In this document: positions 42,944 to 51,108 of the stretch, in pieces
How the letters are laid out: each line of letters starts with the position of its first letter
Position numbering within the stretch: position 1 is the first letter of the stretch
Assembly (NCBI GenBank): GCA_023336205.1
Contig: JALQCR010000017.1
Coordinates: 1-64,000, forward strand
Source of the DNA: Pseudanabaena sp. Salubria-1
Lineage (GTDB): Bacteria > Cyanobacteriota > Cyanobacteriia > Pseudanabaenales > Pseudanabaenaceae
Direction: 5' to 3'
Length of the DNA stretch: 64,000 nucleotides
Notes under the pieces: model-generated
Databases searched by the model: none
Told to the model about the DNA's origin: nothing
What the model saw: the letters and a program-made list of their open reading frames with translations, nothing else
Made by a program: the position numbers and the translations under genes

Positions 42944-43024
42944 TTTTTGGGTTGCTATAGGCAGTAAGCAGAAGGTTGTTAAATGCAATTAGACTAGACG
43001 TAATTTGACTAGACGGAAGTCAAT

Positions 43025-44428
43025 TTATGTTTCCTTCAGGAACTCAATGGGAACATCCTTCTTCGTCTCAACGATGGGATTACTGCGATCATCTGGTGTT
43101 TTATGAACACAGATGCGACCCTTGTACAGGGCTTGACTCCAAGGAATTGGTCTAACTGCTGCCTTGGTGGCAAATACGATTTCAGCCTGACCATCTGCTT
43201 TCCATTTGCCAATTCTGGAATATAGATAGGTGTGGTAGTTGTCTGGATCGACCTTCACAGTGCCCTGAGGAGCCTTGAACACTTGACCTCTGGTTGCTTC
43301 ACGCAGACTAGCGGTGTTGAGGGCTTTCTTTTCCTTGGCAACTTTTTCCATCGCTTGGGCCATGAAGAATGTTTGCAGATAAGCTGCTTCCATAACTCCA
43401 TTGGTTACACGATCTTTACCAAACTTGGCTTTGAACTGCTCAACAAAAGCCTTGTTCTCAGGGGTGTCAACACTTTGGAAGTAGTTGAAGCTAGTATAAT
43501 GACCTTCAGCAAACTCAGGTCCCATCGCTTGAATTTCTTCTTCTGTAGTCGGGAAAGCCATGATAGGAATATCTTTGGAAGTGACCCCAGCATCCTTGAG
43601 TTGTTTGTAGAATGCAGGAATACTGTCTCCAACTAAATTGCTAAGAATGAAATTGGGCTTAGCTTGCTTGATCTTATTGATGATGGTGATGAACTCAGTT
43701 GTACCGAGCGCAGCGTATTCATCGCCAACAACTTCACCGCCACCATTGACCAACTCTGCCTTGGCGATCCGATTACTTTCTTTAGGATAGATGTAGTCGG
43801 AACCGATGAAGAAGCCCTTCTTACCAAAGTTTTTGATGCAGTAAGGGATCGAGTCAGTGATCTGTTGGTTGGGCGCAGCTCCAGTGTAAATGACGTTCGA
43901 GCTACATTCGTTTCCTTCGTAATAGACAGGGTAGTAGAGTAGGCTGTCTTTTTCTTCAAAAACTGGAAGAACTGATTTGCGACTAGCTGATGTATAACAA
44001 CCAAGAACGCATACAACCTTGTCTTCATCAATCAAGCGCTTGGACATTTGGTTGTATAAATCCCAGTTGGAGTCAGGGTTGACGACGACCTTTTCAATCA
44101 TTTGTCCGTCAATACCCTTCTTGCCAGCCCAAGGACCAGTACCTTCATTGATTTGATCGATCGCAAGGAAAGTTGCATCCTGTAACGACTTTTCAACGAT
44201 CGCGATCGTACCCGTAGTGGAGTACATTACGCCAACCTTGATTCCTTTCTTGCCATCTGCGGCAGGAGAGGCTGCTGTAGTGGTTGTACCACCAGTTGTA
44301 GTTGGGGTGGTGTTAGTAGGGGTACAAGCTGCAACAATACTGCTAGCAGCAGCTAAAGACCCGTACTGGATAAATCTGCGACGGGTTATCGCATTCAAAG
44401 CATCATTCGATCTATTGATCTTCTTCAT
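43025..44428 (-). CDS. urtA: Urea ABC transporter substrate-binding lipoprotein UrtA
   Basis: A 467-residue periplasmic binding protein. The N-terminus has a twin-arginine motif (ITRRRFIQYGSLAAASSIVAAC) ending in a lipobox Cys, then a Thr/Pro-rich linker. The body starts GIKVGVMYSTTGTIAIVEKSLQDATFLAIDQIN, typical of UrtA/FmdD proteins, with VVNPDSNWDLYNQMSKRLIDEDKVVCVLGCYTSASRKSVLPVFEEKDSLLYYPVYYEG forming the ligand site. It captures urea, or possibly short amides as in Methylophilus FmdD. The ATG at 44428 is preferred to a GTG at 44440. It lies 114 bases downstream of fmdB. Confidence 0.95.
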   Translation of the reverse strand: MKKINRSNDALNAITRRRFIQYGSLAAASSIVAACTPTNTTPTTTGGTTTTAASPAADGKKGIKVGVMYSTTGTIAIVEKSLQDATFLAIDQINEGTGPWAGKKGIDGQMIEKVVVNPDSNWDLYNQMSKRLIDEDKVVCVLGCYTSASRKSVLPVFEEKDSLLYYPVYYEGNECSSNVIYTGAAPNQQITDSIPYCIKNFGKKGFFIGSDYIYPKESNRIAKAELVNGGGEVVGDEYAALGTTEFITIINKIKQAKPNFILSNLVGDSIPAFYKQLKDAGVTSKDIPIMAFPTTEEEIQAMGPEFAEGHYTSFNYFQSVDTPENKAFVEQFKAKFGKDRVTNGVMEAAYLQTFFMAQAMEKVAKEKKALNTASLREATRGQVFKAPQGTVKVDPDNYHTYLYSRIGKWKADGQAEIVFATKAAVRPIPWSQALYKGRICVHKTPDDRSNPIVETKKDVPIEFLKET

Positions 44429-44542
44429 CAGATGAAACACTCCTAAACTATTTTAAAACTCACACCAAAAGATATGTAATTCTGATATCAATATAGATTC
44501 TCTTTACGAGTAAATACAAGATATCAATTCCTAATACTCAAA

Positions 44543-44803
44543 CTAGTGACCAACCATCCAAGGACGACTTCCAGAATGATACTGAACTCTAGGTGCTTTA
44601 GGTTCCAGATCCCGCTTAACAAGCTCTGGCTCAGAACTCACTTTTTTTATTCGCACCGTTCTAGAAAGTGTCATTGGCGGTGAAAAGATGCGTTTGCCAC
44701 GTTCGTTGCATTCTGGACAATGGGCTGGGTCACTGGACTCAGCCATTGGTCGCCACACATCAAAAGCACCGCAATCTTCACATCGAAACTCATAAAGAGG
44801 CAT
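44543..44803 (-). CDS. fmdB: FmdB-family zinc-ribbon regulator
   Basis: An 86-residue protein starting MPLYEFRCEDCGAFDVWRPMAE, the FmdB zinc ribbon, with Cys pairs CEDC and CPEC as metal ligands. The C-terminal half is basic and disordered. FmdB-type proteins are linked to amide-inducible regulation in Methylophilus, although many are of unknown role. It begins 6 bases after the fmdA stop, so it is certainly in the formamidase operon and just upstream of urtA. DNA binding is inferred. Confidence 0.88.
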   Translation of the reverse strand: MPLYEFRCEDCGAFDVWRPMAESSDPAHCPECNERGKRIFSPPMTLSRTVRIKKVSSEPELVKRDLEPKAPRVQYHSGSRPWMVGH

Positions 44804-44809
44804 ATTTGA

Positions 44810-46018
44810 TTAAACCGGAAGAATGTTTTTATCAAAAATTGCAGTTGGAATTGCCAGAGTACAGCAGGCATTGGGAATATCCACAATACCACTAACTCTT
44901 CCTTCTACAGGTGCACAGCTTAGCAAAAGATAAGCTTGTTCACCTGTGTATCCAAACTTCATGAGATAGGCGATCGCATTTAAGCAAGCTTGACGGTATG
45001 CAATATGGACATCCATGAAATATTGCTTGCCAGTAAACTCATCTACTGAAATGCCTTCAAATACCAAGAACTCTGAGTAATGTGGCTCGACGGGACCTGG
45101 CTTGAAGATTGGATTCACCATAGCATACTTATCTACACCGCCTTTGATGATGTCTACATGCAGATCAAGGTATCCAGACATCTCAATTGCGCCGCAGAAA
45201 GAGATTTCACCATCGCCTTGAGAGAAGTGAATATCTCCCATGGAAAGCTTGCCACCTTCAACATATACAGGGAAATAAATGCGAGTTCCTCTTGACAGAT
45301 TCTTAATATCGCAGTTACCGCCATGCTCACGAGGAGGAATGGTGCGGGCAGCTTCGGCAGCAACACGCTCATATTCAGATTGAGGTAAAGTACCTAAAAC
45401 TGCATTATGAGGATTTGGTAGAGCAGCCAATACAGGCACTCCATCCATATTGATGCCAGCACCATAAGTGCGGCGATCTGGCTGAGTTGCCATTAGCTCA
45501 GCCTCACGCTTATTCCATTTAGCTAGCAGCTCATGAGATGGTGCACAGCCGATCAAACCTGGGTGAGTAATTCCAGCAAACTTAACTCCAGGGATGTGAC
45601 GCGAAGAGGTGTAAATCCCCTGCAAATCCCAAATTGCTTTAGCAGCATTAGGATAGTGATCGGTTAAAAAGCCACCGCCGTTTTTTTGATCAAAAATGCC
45701 TGTGAAGCCCCACTCATCTCCCTGAAGAGCGCCAATATCAACAATATCGACAACAAGGATGTCACCAGGTTCCGCGCCATTTACCCAAATTGGCCCGCTC
45801 AGTACATGAACAATCGATAGATCTACATCGCGAACGTCGTCAGAACTGTCGTCATTCTTAATCTGACCATCTGTCCAATCTTTACATTCGATCCTAAAAG
45901 TATCGCCTGGATTAACAGAGGCTATAGCTGGAATATCTGGATGCCACCGATTATGACCAGGTAGTTCTTGCTCACTCATGGGCTTAGTGAGATCAACTTT
46001 AAACAGCGTCTTTGGCAT
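44810..46018 (-). CDS. fmdA: Formamidase (FmdA/AmdA family)
   Basis: A 402-residue FmdA_AmdA-family amidase, which hydrolyses formamide (or acetamide) to the acid and ammonia. MPKTLFKVDLTKPMSEQELPGHNRWHPDIPAIASVNPGDTFRIECKDWTDGQI is the diagnostic N-terminus; GPIWVNGAEPGDILVVDI, EHGGNCDIKNLSRGTRIYFPVYVEGGKLSMGDIHFSQGDGEISFCG and CAPVEGRVSGIVDIPNACCTLAIP follow. Length matches formamidases (about 400). First gene of the leftward fmd-urt run, separated from ureD by 445 bases. Formamide over acetamide is chosen on closest resemblance. Confidence 0.94.
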   Translation of the reverse strand: MPKTLFKVDLTKPMSEQELPGHNRWHPDIPAIASVNPGDTFRIECKDWTDGQIKNDDSSDDVRDVDLSIVHVLSGPIWVNGAEPGDILVVDIVDIGALQGDEWGFTGIFDQKNGGGFLTDHYPNAAKAIWDLQGIYTSSRHIPGVKFAGITHPGLIGCAPSHELLAKWNKREAELMATQPDRRTYGAGINMDGVPVLAALPNPHNAVLGTLPQSEYERVAAEAARTIPPREHGGNCDIKNLSRGTRIYFPVYVEGGKLSMGDIHFSQGDGEISFCGAIEMSGYLDLHVDIIKGGVDKYAMVNPIFKPGPVEPHYSEFLVFEGISVDEFTGKQYFMDVHIAYRQACLNAIAYLMKFGYTGEQAYLLLSCAPVEGRVSGIVDIPNACCTLAIPTAIFDKNILPV

Positions 46019-46463
46019 AAAATCTTTCTAGCAACTGTAAAAGAATATGAGAACAATAGAAAGTTGATCACTACAAGAAAAAATGCACATCTATAAAGAA
46101 TGTACACAACTTAAGACTTAACTAAATTTCAACTTCTTAATCACATACTGCGTTACTTTTTCTTTGTGATCTGTCATGCCTTATACCAAATTAGACGCGA
46201 CTTCTTTTACCTGAATTATTCATAAGCAAGAAGAAAACCAAAAGAAAAAGCAGTTGAAATCCTGCACAATTATTTAGATATTTAGAGATTTATTACTAGA
46301 AATTGTCATACTTTGTGCTTCAATTCCTAGAGTAGCTATAGTCAACTGTATGAGGACAAATCAAAATCCAAATAGTGTGAAGCGGCGCTTCACACTATTT
46401 GGATTTTATGTCCTAACAAGAATGGCGACAGCTGTAATAAACAAATTGAGATCTGAGTATTCT
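46019..46463. other. Divergent region between fmdA and ureD
   Basis: No gene is supported here. It must hold promoters for the fmd-urt and ure units. No convincing GTA-N8-TAC NtcA site was found on reading both strands. The part nearest ureD (46353-46414) is a dispersed palindromic repeat. Confidence 0.55.
46353..46414. repeat. AAACCCAA-shell palindrome at the ureD 5' end
   Basis: AGGACA/TGTCCT form an outer clamp; AAAATCCAAATAGTGTGAAG and complement form the 22-base inner stem. The block is homologous, in inverted orientation, to 61382-61453, including bases outside the stem. An open frame into ureD passes through it, but those residues are unlike UreD. Confidence 0.85.
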
Positions 46464-47288
46464 ATGAGTGTAGCTTGGGCAGGAGAATTAGAATTAGAGT
46501 TTGCAAGGAAGAATTTAACAACTCAGATGTCTCGAAGTTATACTGTTGCACCATGGAAAATTCAGCGATCGCTTTATCCAGAAGGTAAAGAAATTTGCCA
46601 TTGCATCCTATTACATACCGCAGGTGGTTTAGTTGGCGGCGATCGCTTATCTGCAAAAATCCATCTCCAACCTCACACCCAAGCACTACTCACTACAGCG
46701 ACCGCCAGTAAAATCTACCGAAGCAATGGCGAAGAATCGCAGCAAAATATACATATTCGTATCGATGAAGGCGCGAGTTTAGAATGGTTGCCACAGGAAG
46801 CGATCGCATTTGCTGAATCAAAATATCGTCAAACCACAAGAATCGATCTTGGACAAAATGCAACTTGTACTATGTGGGAAATCGTTAGGTTTGGTCGTAC
46901 TGCGAGGGGTGAAAAATTTATTGATGGTAATTGGCGATCTCATACTGAGGTATGGCGTGACGGTTGTCCATTATGGATTGATCGGCAATATCTGACGGGA
47001 AATATTGAGATGTTAGGCAGTCCTAATGGATTAAATAACTATGCGATCGCTGCTAGTTTTATTTTTGTTGGTGCAACCATTGATACAGAACTAATTGCCA
47101 ATATTCGTTCTATATGGGAGCAGGGAAACTATCATGGCATGTCGGGAGTAACGCGATCACTTGCAGGGCTAGTCTGTCGATATTGTGGTGACTCTTCAAG
47201 TGATGCGCGGAAATGGTTTCAAGAAATTTGGCAGCTTTTGCGTGTATTCTATAAAAATAGACCGATATGCGTACCACGAGTTTGGTAG
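46464..47288 (+). CDS. ureD: Urease accessory protein UreD
   Basis: A 274-residue UreD (UreH), the scaffold that binds apo-urease and the UreFG complex for nickel insertion. MSVAWAGELELEFARKNLTTQMSRSYTVAPWKIQRSLYPEG is the expected N-terminus, followed by CHCILLHTAGGLVGGDRLSAKIHLQPHTQALLTTATASKIYRS. The frame stays open upstream to an ATG at 46350, but that extension is encoded by a palindromic repeat; ATG 46422 is another option. First gene of the ureD-ureA-uma2-ureB-ureC unit. It ends 69 bases before ureA. Confidence 0.93.
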   Translation: MSVAWAGELELEFARKNLTTQMSRSYTVAPWKIQRSLYPEGKEICHCILLHTAGGLVGGDRLSAKIHLQPHTQALLTTATASKIYRSNGEESQQNIHIRIDEGASLEWLPQEAIAFAESKYRQTTRIDLGQNATCTMWEIVRFGRTARGEKFIDGNWRSHTEVWRDGCPLWIDRQYLTGNIEMLGSPNGLNNYAIAASFIFVGATIDTELIANIRSIWEQGNYHGMSGVTRSLAGLVCRYCGDSSSDARKWFQEIWQLLRVFYKNRPICVPRVW

Positions 47289-47357
47289 GTGTATTTAGTG
47301 ATGCGAAACACCACTAAAATACACTAGTAAATATACACAGCGAATTTGGGAATTTCT

Positions 47358-47660
47358 ATGCAGCTTACGCCACAAGAAAAAGATAAATTATTGATTTTTA
47401 CGGCTGCTCTTTTAGCCGAGCGTCGAAAAGCTAAAGGACTTAAGCTAAATTATCCTGAAGCGATCGCTTTCATTACCGCAGAAATCATGGAAGGAGCAAG
47501 AGAAGGTCGAACTGTCGCCGAATTAATGTCCTATGGAGCAACATTGCTCACTCGTGATGATGTGATGGAAGGCATCTCGGAAATGATCCATGATGTGCAA
47601 GTGGAAGCAACTTTTCCTGATGGAACTAAGCTTGTTACAGTACATCAACCGATTCGCTAA
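47358..47660 (+). CDS. ureA: Urease gamma subunit
   Basis: A 100-residue UreA: MQLTPQEKDKLLIFTAALLAERRKAKGLKLNYPEAIAFITAEIMEGAREGRTVAELMSYGATLLTRDDVMEGI, the complete gamma subunit. It packs around UreC in the (alpha-beta-gamma)3 urease. The ATG at 47358 is standard; a TTG at 47346 is not needed. An Uma2 gene follows 32 bases later, where ureB is usually found. Confidence 0.97.
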   Translation: MQLTPQEKDKLLIFTAALLAERRKAKGLKLNYPEAIAFITAEIMEGAREGRTVAELMSYGATLLTRDDVMEGISEMIHDVQVEATFPDGTKLVTVHQPIR

Positions 47661-47692
47661 AATATATCTATAGATAATTTTGGAGGTTTGAG

Positions 47693-48316
47693 ATGATCGC
47701 GATCGCTGAAACACAAGGATCACAAATTAAATCAAAGTTGACTTATGAACAATTTGTAGGAATGCGTCTTACAGATGGTCGTTATGAATTTGTTGATGGA
47801 GAAATAATTAAGGTGGTAAATACCAGACAGCATGAAGATGTTGTTGCTTTTGCTTACAAAAAATTTGATCAGGAAATTGATAAATTAAATTTAGATTTTG
47901 TAGTACGTCAAAATGTAAGTATAAGAACGACAAAATCTAACGGTGCAAAGCAAAGTAGAACCCCCGATCTTAGTGTCATTGACCGAGAATTTTGGCGATC
48001 TAATCCATCTGACTATTCTCCTTTGCAAAAGCCAATTCAATTAGCTTTAGAAGTAACCTCAAACAATTGGGAAGATGATTACATTGATAAGTTTGAGGAA
48101 TATCAGCGCTTGGGTATTCCTGAATATTGGATTGCGGATTATTTAGCGATCGCTAGTCGTGAGTTTTTAGGCAATCCTAAAATCCCCACTGTATCTGTAA
48201 ATTTACTAGATGAAAATGGTAAATATCAAACCTCTAAATTTACAGGAGAAGACAAGATTATTTCTCGCACTTTTCCTGATTTAGAACTAACTGCTGCTGA
48301 GATTCTAAGTATTTAA
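47693..48316 (+). CDS. Uma2-family (DUF820) protein inside the urease operon
   Basis: A 207-residue Uma2/DUF820 protein, the type with SKLTYEQFVGMRLTDGRYEFVDGEIIKV at the start, RTPDLSVIDREFW and IQLALEVTSNNWEDDYIDKFEEYQRLGIPEYWIADYLA as putative PD-(D/E)xK nuclease motifs (Asp in PDLSV, Glu in LALEVTS). It lies in the same direction between ureA and ureB, with gaps of 32 and 24 bases, so it is co-transcribed. No urease role is known for the family; it is probably a passenger. It is only distantly like the other Uma2 protein at 23466. Confidence 0.88.
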   Translation: MIAIAETQGSQIKSKLTYEQFVGMRLTDGRYEFVDGEIIKVVNTRQHEDVVAFAYKKFDQEIDKLNLDFVVRQNVSIRTTKSNGAKQSRTPDLSVIDREFWRSNPSDYSPLQKPIQLALEVTSNNWEDDYIDKFEEYQRLGIPEYWIADYLAIASREFLGNPKIPTVSVNLLDENGKYQTSKFTGEDKIISRTFPDLELTAAEILSI

Positions 48317-48340
48317 AATTTATTTTTAGGAGACAAACTA

Positions 48341-48652
48341 ATGATCCCAGGTGAAATAATTGCTCAAGATGGTGATATCGAACTAAATGCTGGACGTGAA
48401 AGTATTACCTTGAAAGTTGGTAATTCAGGGGATCGCCCGATCCAAGTAGGTTCGCATTATCACTTTTATGAAACAAATCGCGCTTTGATATTTGATCGTG
48501 ATCGCGCTAAAGGTACTCATCTCGATATTCCTGCGGGTACTTCTATCCGTTTTGAGCCAGGTGATGAGAAAGATGTAAATCTTGTGCCTTATGTCGGTAC
48601 TCGCGAGATTTATGGGTTTAATGCTTTGGTTGAAGGAAAATTGGAGAATTAA
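48341..48652 (+). CDS. ureB: Urease beta subunit
   Basis: A 103-residue UreB: MIPGEIIAQDGDIELNAGRESITLKVGNSGDRPIQVGSHYHFYETNRALIFDRDRAKGTHLDIPAGTSIRFEPGDEKDVNLVPY, a full beta subunit. The stretch AGGAG lies just upstream of the ATG. It is followed after 5 bases by ureC. It stabilises the mobile active-site flap of UreC. Confidence 0.97.
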   Translation: MIPGEIIAQDGDIELNAGRESITLKVGNSGDRPIQVGSHYHFYETNRALIFDRDRAKGTHLDIPAGTSIRFEPGDEKDVNLVPYVGTREIYGFNALVEGKLEN

Positions 48653-48657
48653 AAAAT

Positions 48658-50373
48658 ATGAGTTATAGAATGTCTCGCCAAGCTTATGCCGAAACCTATG
48701 GACCAACCGTAGGCGATCGCGTTCGACTTGCTGATACCGAATTATTTATTGAAGTGGAACGCGACTACACCACCTACGGCGATGAGGTCAAATTTGGTGG
48801 CGGTAAAGTAATTCGCGATGGCATGGGACAATCACCGATTACCAATGCTAATGGAGCCGTAGATGCCGTAATTACTAACGCACTGATCCTTGATTGGTGG
48901 GGTGTCATCAAAGCCGATGTGGGCATCAAAGCAGGCAAAATCGTAGCGATCGGTAAGGCGGGAAATCCTTACATTCAGGATAATGTAAATATCATTATCG
49001 GACCTGGCACAGAAGTCATTGCGGGAGAAGGACGCATACTCACAGCAGGAGGAATTGATACTCATATCCATTTTATCTGTCCACAGCAAATTGAAGTGGC
49101 GATCGCCTCTGGTATCACGACCATGATCGGTGGCGGTACTGGACCAGCCGTTGGTTCTAATGCCACGACTTGTACCCCAGGCCCTTGGAATATCCATCGG
49201 ATGTTGCAAGCTTCTGATGCCTTCCCGATGAATATAGGATTTTCAGGCAAAGGGAATAGCAGTAAACCTGAAGGGTTAGTCGAACAGGTGGAAGCTGGAG
49301 TCATTAAATTAAAGCTGCATGAAGACTGGGGAACCACTCCTGCGGCTATTGATAATTGTTTAAGCGTTGCTGATGAATATGATATTCAGGTCGCAATTCA
49401 CACGGACACACTAAACGAAGCAGGATTTGTGGAAGATACGATCGCTGCTTTCAAAAACCGAGTCATTCATTCTTATCATACTGAAGGTGCGGGCGGAGGT
49501 CACGCTCCTGACATCATCAGAATTTGTGGTGAGGCAAATGTACTTCCCTCTTCTACTAATCCCACTCGCCCCTATACTCTCAATACCTTAGACGAACATC
49601 TCGATATGCTGATGGTTTGTCACCACCTTGATCCTAGTATTGCTGAAGATGTCGCCTTTGCTGAGTCGCGTATCCGCCGTGAGACGATCGCTGCCGAAGA
49701 TATTCTCCATGATCTCGGTGCGTTTAGTATGCTTTCTTCGGACTCGCAAGCAATGGGAAGAGTTGGTGAAGTGATTATTAGAACTTGGCAAACCGCGCAT
49801 AAGATGAAAGTTCAAAGAGGCGTTCTTTCTGGGACTGGAGGATCAGTATGCGCCGACAATTTTCGCGCTCAGAGATATATCGCCAAGTACACGATTAATC
49901 CTGCAATTACTCACGGTATTTCCGAATATGTTGGTTCCGTTGAAGTTGGCAAAATTGCCGATCTGGTGCTGTGGCATCCCGCCTTTTTTGGTGTGAAGCC
50001 AGAAATGGTAATTAAAGGCGGCTTTATCGCATGGGCGCAGATGGGTGATGCTAATGCCAGCATTCCTACACCACAGCCTGTCTATATGCGTCCAATGTTT
50101 GCTAGTTATGGCGGTGCGATCGCGCAGACCTCTTTCACTTTCGTTTCTCAAATTGCAATGGAGCGGGGTATTCCCGATCAATTGGGCTTGAAAAAACAGG
50201 CGATCGCGGTCAAAGGTGTGCGAAATATCAGCAAGCTCGATATGAAACTCAATGACGCTCTGCCGCATATGGAAGTTGACCCTGAAACCTATGAAGTGAG
50301 AGCCGATGGCGAGTTATTAACCTGCGAACCAGCTTCAGTTTTACCAATGGCACAGCGATATTTCTTGTTCTAA
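48658..50373 (+). CDS. ureC: Urease alpha (catalytic) subunit
   Basis: A 571-residue UreC that hydrolyses urea to ammonia and carbamate with two Ni ions. By alignment with the Klebsiella enzyme (offset +2), the metal ligands are H136 and H138 (THIHF), carbamylated K219 (KLHEDWG), H248 (VAIHTDT), H274 (SYHTEGAGGGH) and D362 (SSDSQAMGR); the flap has C321-H322 (MVCHHLDP). All are present, so the enzyme should be active. Last gene of the ureD-A-uma2-B-C run, ending at a 59-base perfect palindrome. Confidence 0.98.
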   Translation: MSYRMSRQAYAETYGPTVGDRVRLADTELFIEVERDYTTYGDEVKFGGGKVIRDGMGQSPITNANGAVDAVITNALILDWWGVIKADVGIKAGKIVAIGKAGNPYIQDNVNIIIGPGTEVIAGEGRILTAGGIDTHIHFICPQQIEVAIASGITTMIGGGTGPAVGSNATTCTPGPWNIHRMLQASDAFPMNIGFSGKGNSSKPEGLVEQVEAGVIKLKLHEDWGTTPAAIDNCLSVADEYDIQVAIHTDTLNEAGFVEDTIAAFKNRVIHSYHTEGAGGGHAPDIIRICGEANVLPSSTNPTRPYTLNTLDEHLDMLMVCHHLDPSIAEDVAFAESRIRRETIAAEDILHDLGAFSMLSSDSQAMGRVGEVIIRTWQTAHKMKVQRGVLSGTGGSVCADNFRAQRYIAKYTINPAITHGISEYVGSVEVGKIADLVLWHPAFFGVKPEMVIKGGFIAWAQMGDANASIPTPQPVYMRPMFASYGGAIAQTSFTFVSQIAMERGIPDQLGLKKQAIAVKGVRNISKLDMKLNDALPHMEVDPETYEVRADGELLTCEPASVLPMAQRYFLF

Positions 50374-50420
50374 AATTTGGGCGATCACTATGATGTAGCT
50401 GTCGTCAAATGGACTAGGAC

Positions 50421-50479
50421 GTAAAACCCAAGAATTGATTGGCGGCGCTCCGCGCCGCCAATCAATTCTTGGGTTTTAC
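50421..50479. terminator. Perfect 28-bp-arm palindrome, ureC/PadR
   Basis: Two 28-base arms match perfectly around TCC, with shell GTAAAACCCAA, variable middle and tip GGCGGCGC/GCGCCGCC. It ends ureC and the convergent PadR gene, whose last codons and stop lie in the right arm. Member of the AAACCCAA-shell family. Confidence 0.9.
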
Positions 50480-51016
50480 TACTTGTGCGATCGCCTCTAA
50501 CACTTCATCACACCAACCAACCCAGTCCTCTTGGTAGCGAATTGCACGGCGGATAATTAGATGCATATAGAGATCCTTTAGCTCCAAGGATTCCAAATTT
50601 CGAGCAAAGTGGTCATCCATTTTTTTGACGTGAAGCACCATGTTTGCATGGAGTTGCCGCCTCCTTTCGATTTCCCGCACCATCACTTCATGGGGAACCA
50701 AATGGGCTGCTAATCCCATTACGCCTAAATCTTCGCGAATTGCTGTTGGTTCGCTGGGCAGGACTAGCCAGTCGGTAAGTTCTTTCAGCCCTTGCTCAGT
50801 AATTGAATAAATTTTTTTATCCAGCCTCCCAGCCTGTGGAATTGCCTCATAGGTCAAACTGCCTTGTTTCTCAAGTTTGGCGAGTTCGGCATAAATTTGC
50901 TGCTGGCTTGCTTTCCAGAAACAACTGCCAAAACCTTCGGCAAATTCTTTCGCAACTTCATAGCCACTAAGAGATTGCCTAGACAGAAAAGCAAGGATGG
51001 TCTGTTTGAGCGCCAT
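50462..51016 (-). CDS. PadR-family transcriptional regulator
   Basis: A 184-residue regulator with the PadR winged helix at the N-terminus (LKQTILAFLSRQSLSGYEVAKEFAEGFGSCFWKASQQQIYAELAKLEKQGSLTYEAI) and the coiled C-terminal Vir domain. PadR proteins are dimeric repressors responding to phenolics or drugs, often controlling exporters. It is divergent from an SDR gene and the devBCA exporter, with a palindrome between the starts. The ATG at 51016 (MALKQT) is preferred to a TTG four codons upstream. Its last codons are formed by the palindromic repeat at 50421. Confidence 0.92.
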   Translation of the reverse strand: MALKQTILAFLSRQSLSGYEVAKEFAEGFGSCFWKASQQQIYAELAKLEKQGSLTYEAIPQAGRLDKKIYSITEQGLKELTDWLVLPSEPTAIREDLGVMGLAAHLVPHEVMVREIERRRQLHANMVLHVKKMDDHFARNLESLELKDLYMHLIIRRAIRYQEDWVGWCDEVLEAIAQVVKPKN

Positions 51017-51064
51017 TTTCGATCGCAAATTACTTGACGAATTTAATAAATTAAGTATACATTG

Positions 51065-51096
51065 TTTTTTGTATTCAAAAACTTGAATACAAAAAA
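51065..51096. promoter_or_regulatory. Palindromic operator candidate for PadR
   Basis: TTTTTTGTATTCAA and its complement form perfect 14-base arms around a 4-base spacer, 12 bases before the SDR start and about 50 bases before the PadR start. The GTATTC/GAATAC core resembles dyad sites bound by PadR proteins. Control of both directions is inferred. Confidence 0.65.
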
Positions 51097-51108
51097 ACGG
51101 AGTTAAAA

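Noticed and set aside
43232..43636. Open frame of 134 codons opposite urtA
   Set aside because: It lies wholly within the well-supported urtA gene on the other strand and shows no family resemblance.
46019..46463. NtcA site (GTA-N8-TAC) controlling the urea/formamide genes
   Set aside because: NtcA control would be expected, but no convincing match with a spaced -10 was found on either strand.
46350..46463. N-terminal extension of UreD from ATG 46350
   Set aside because: These 38 codons are encoded by a dispersed palindrome and a short linker; family resemblance begins at MSVAWAGELELEF (46464).
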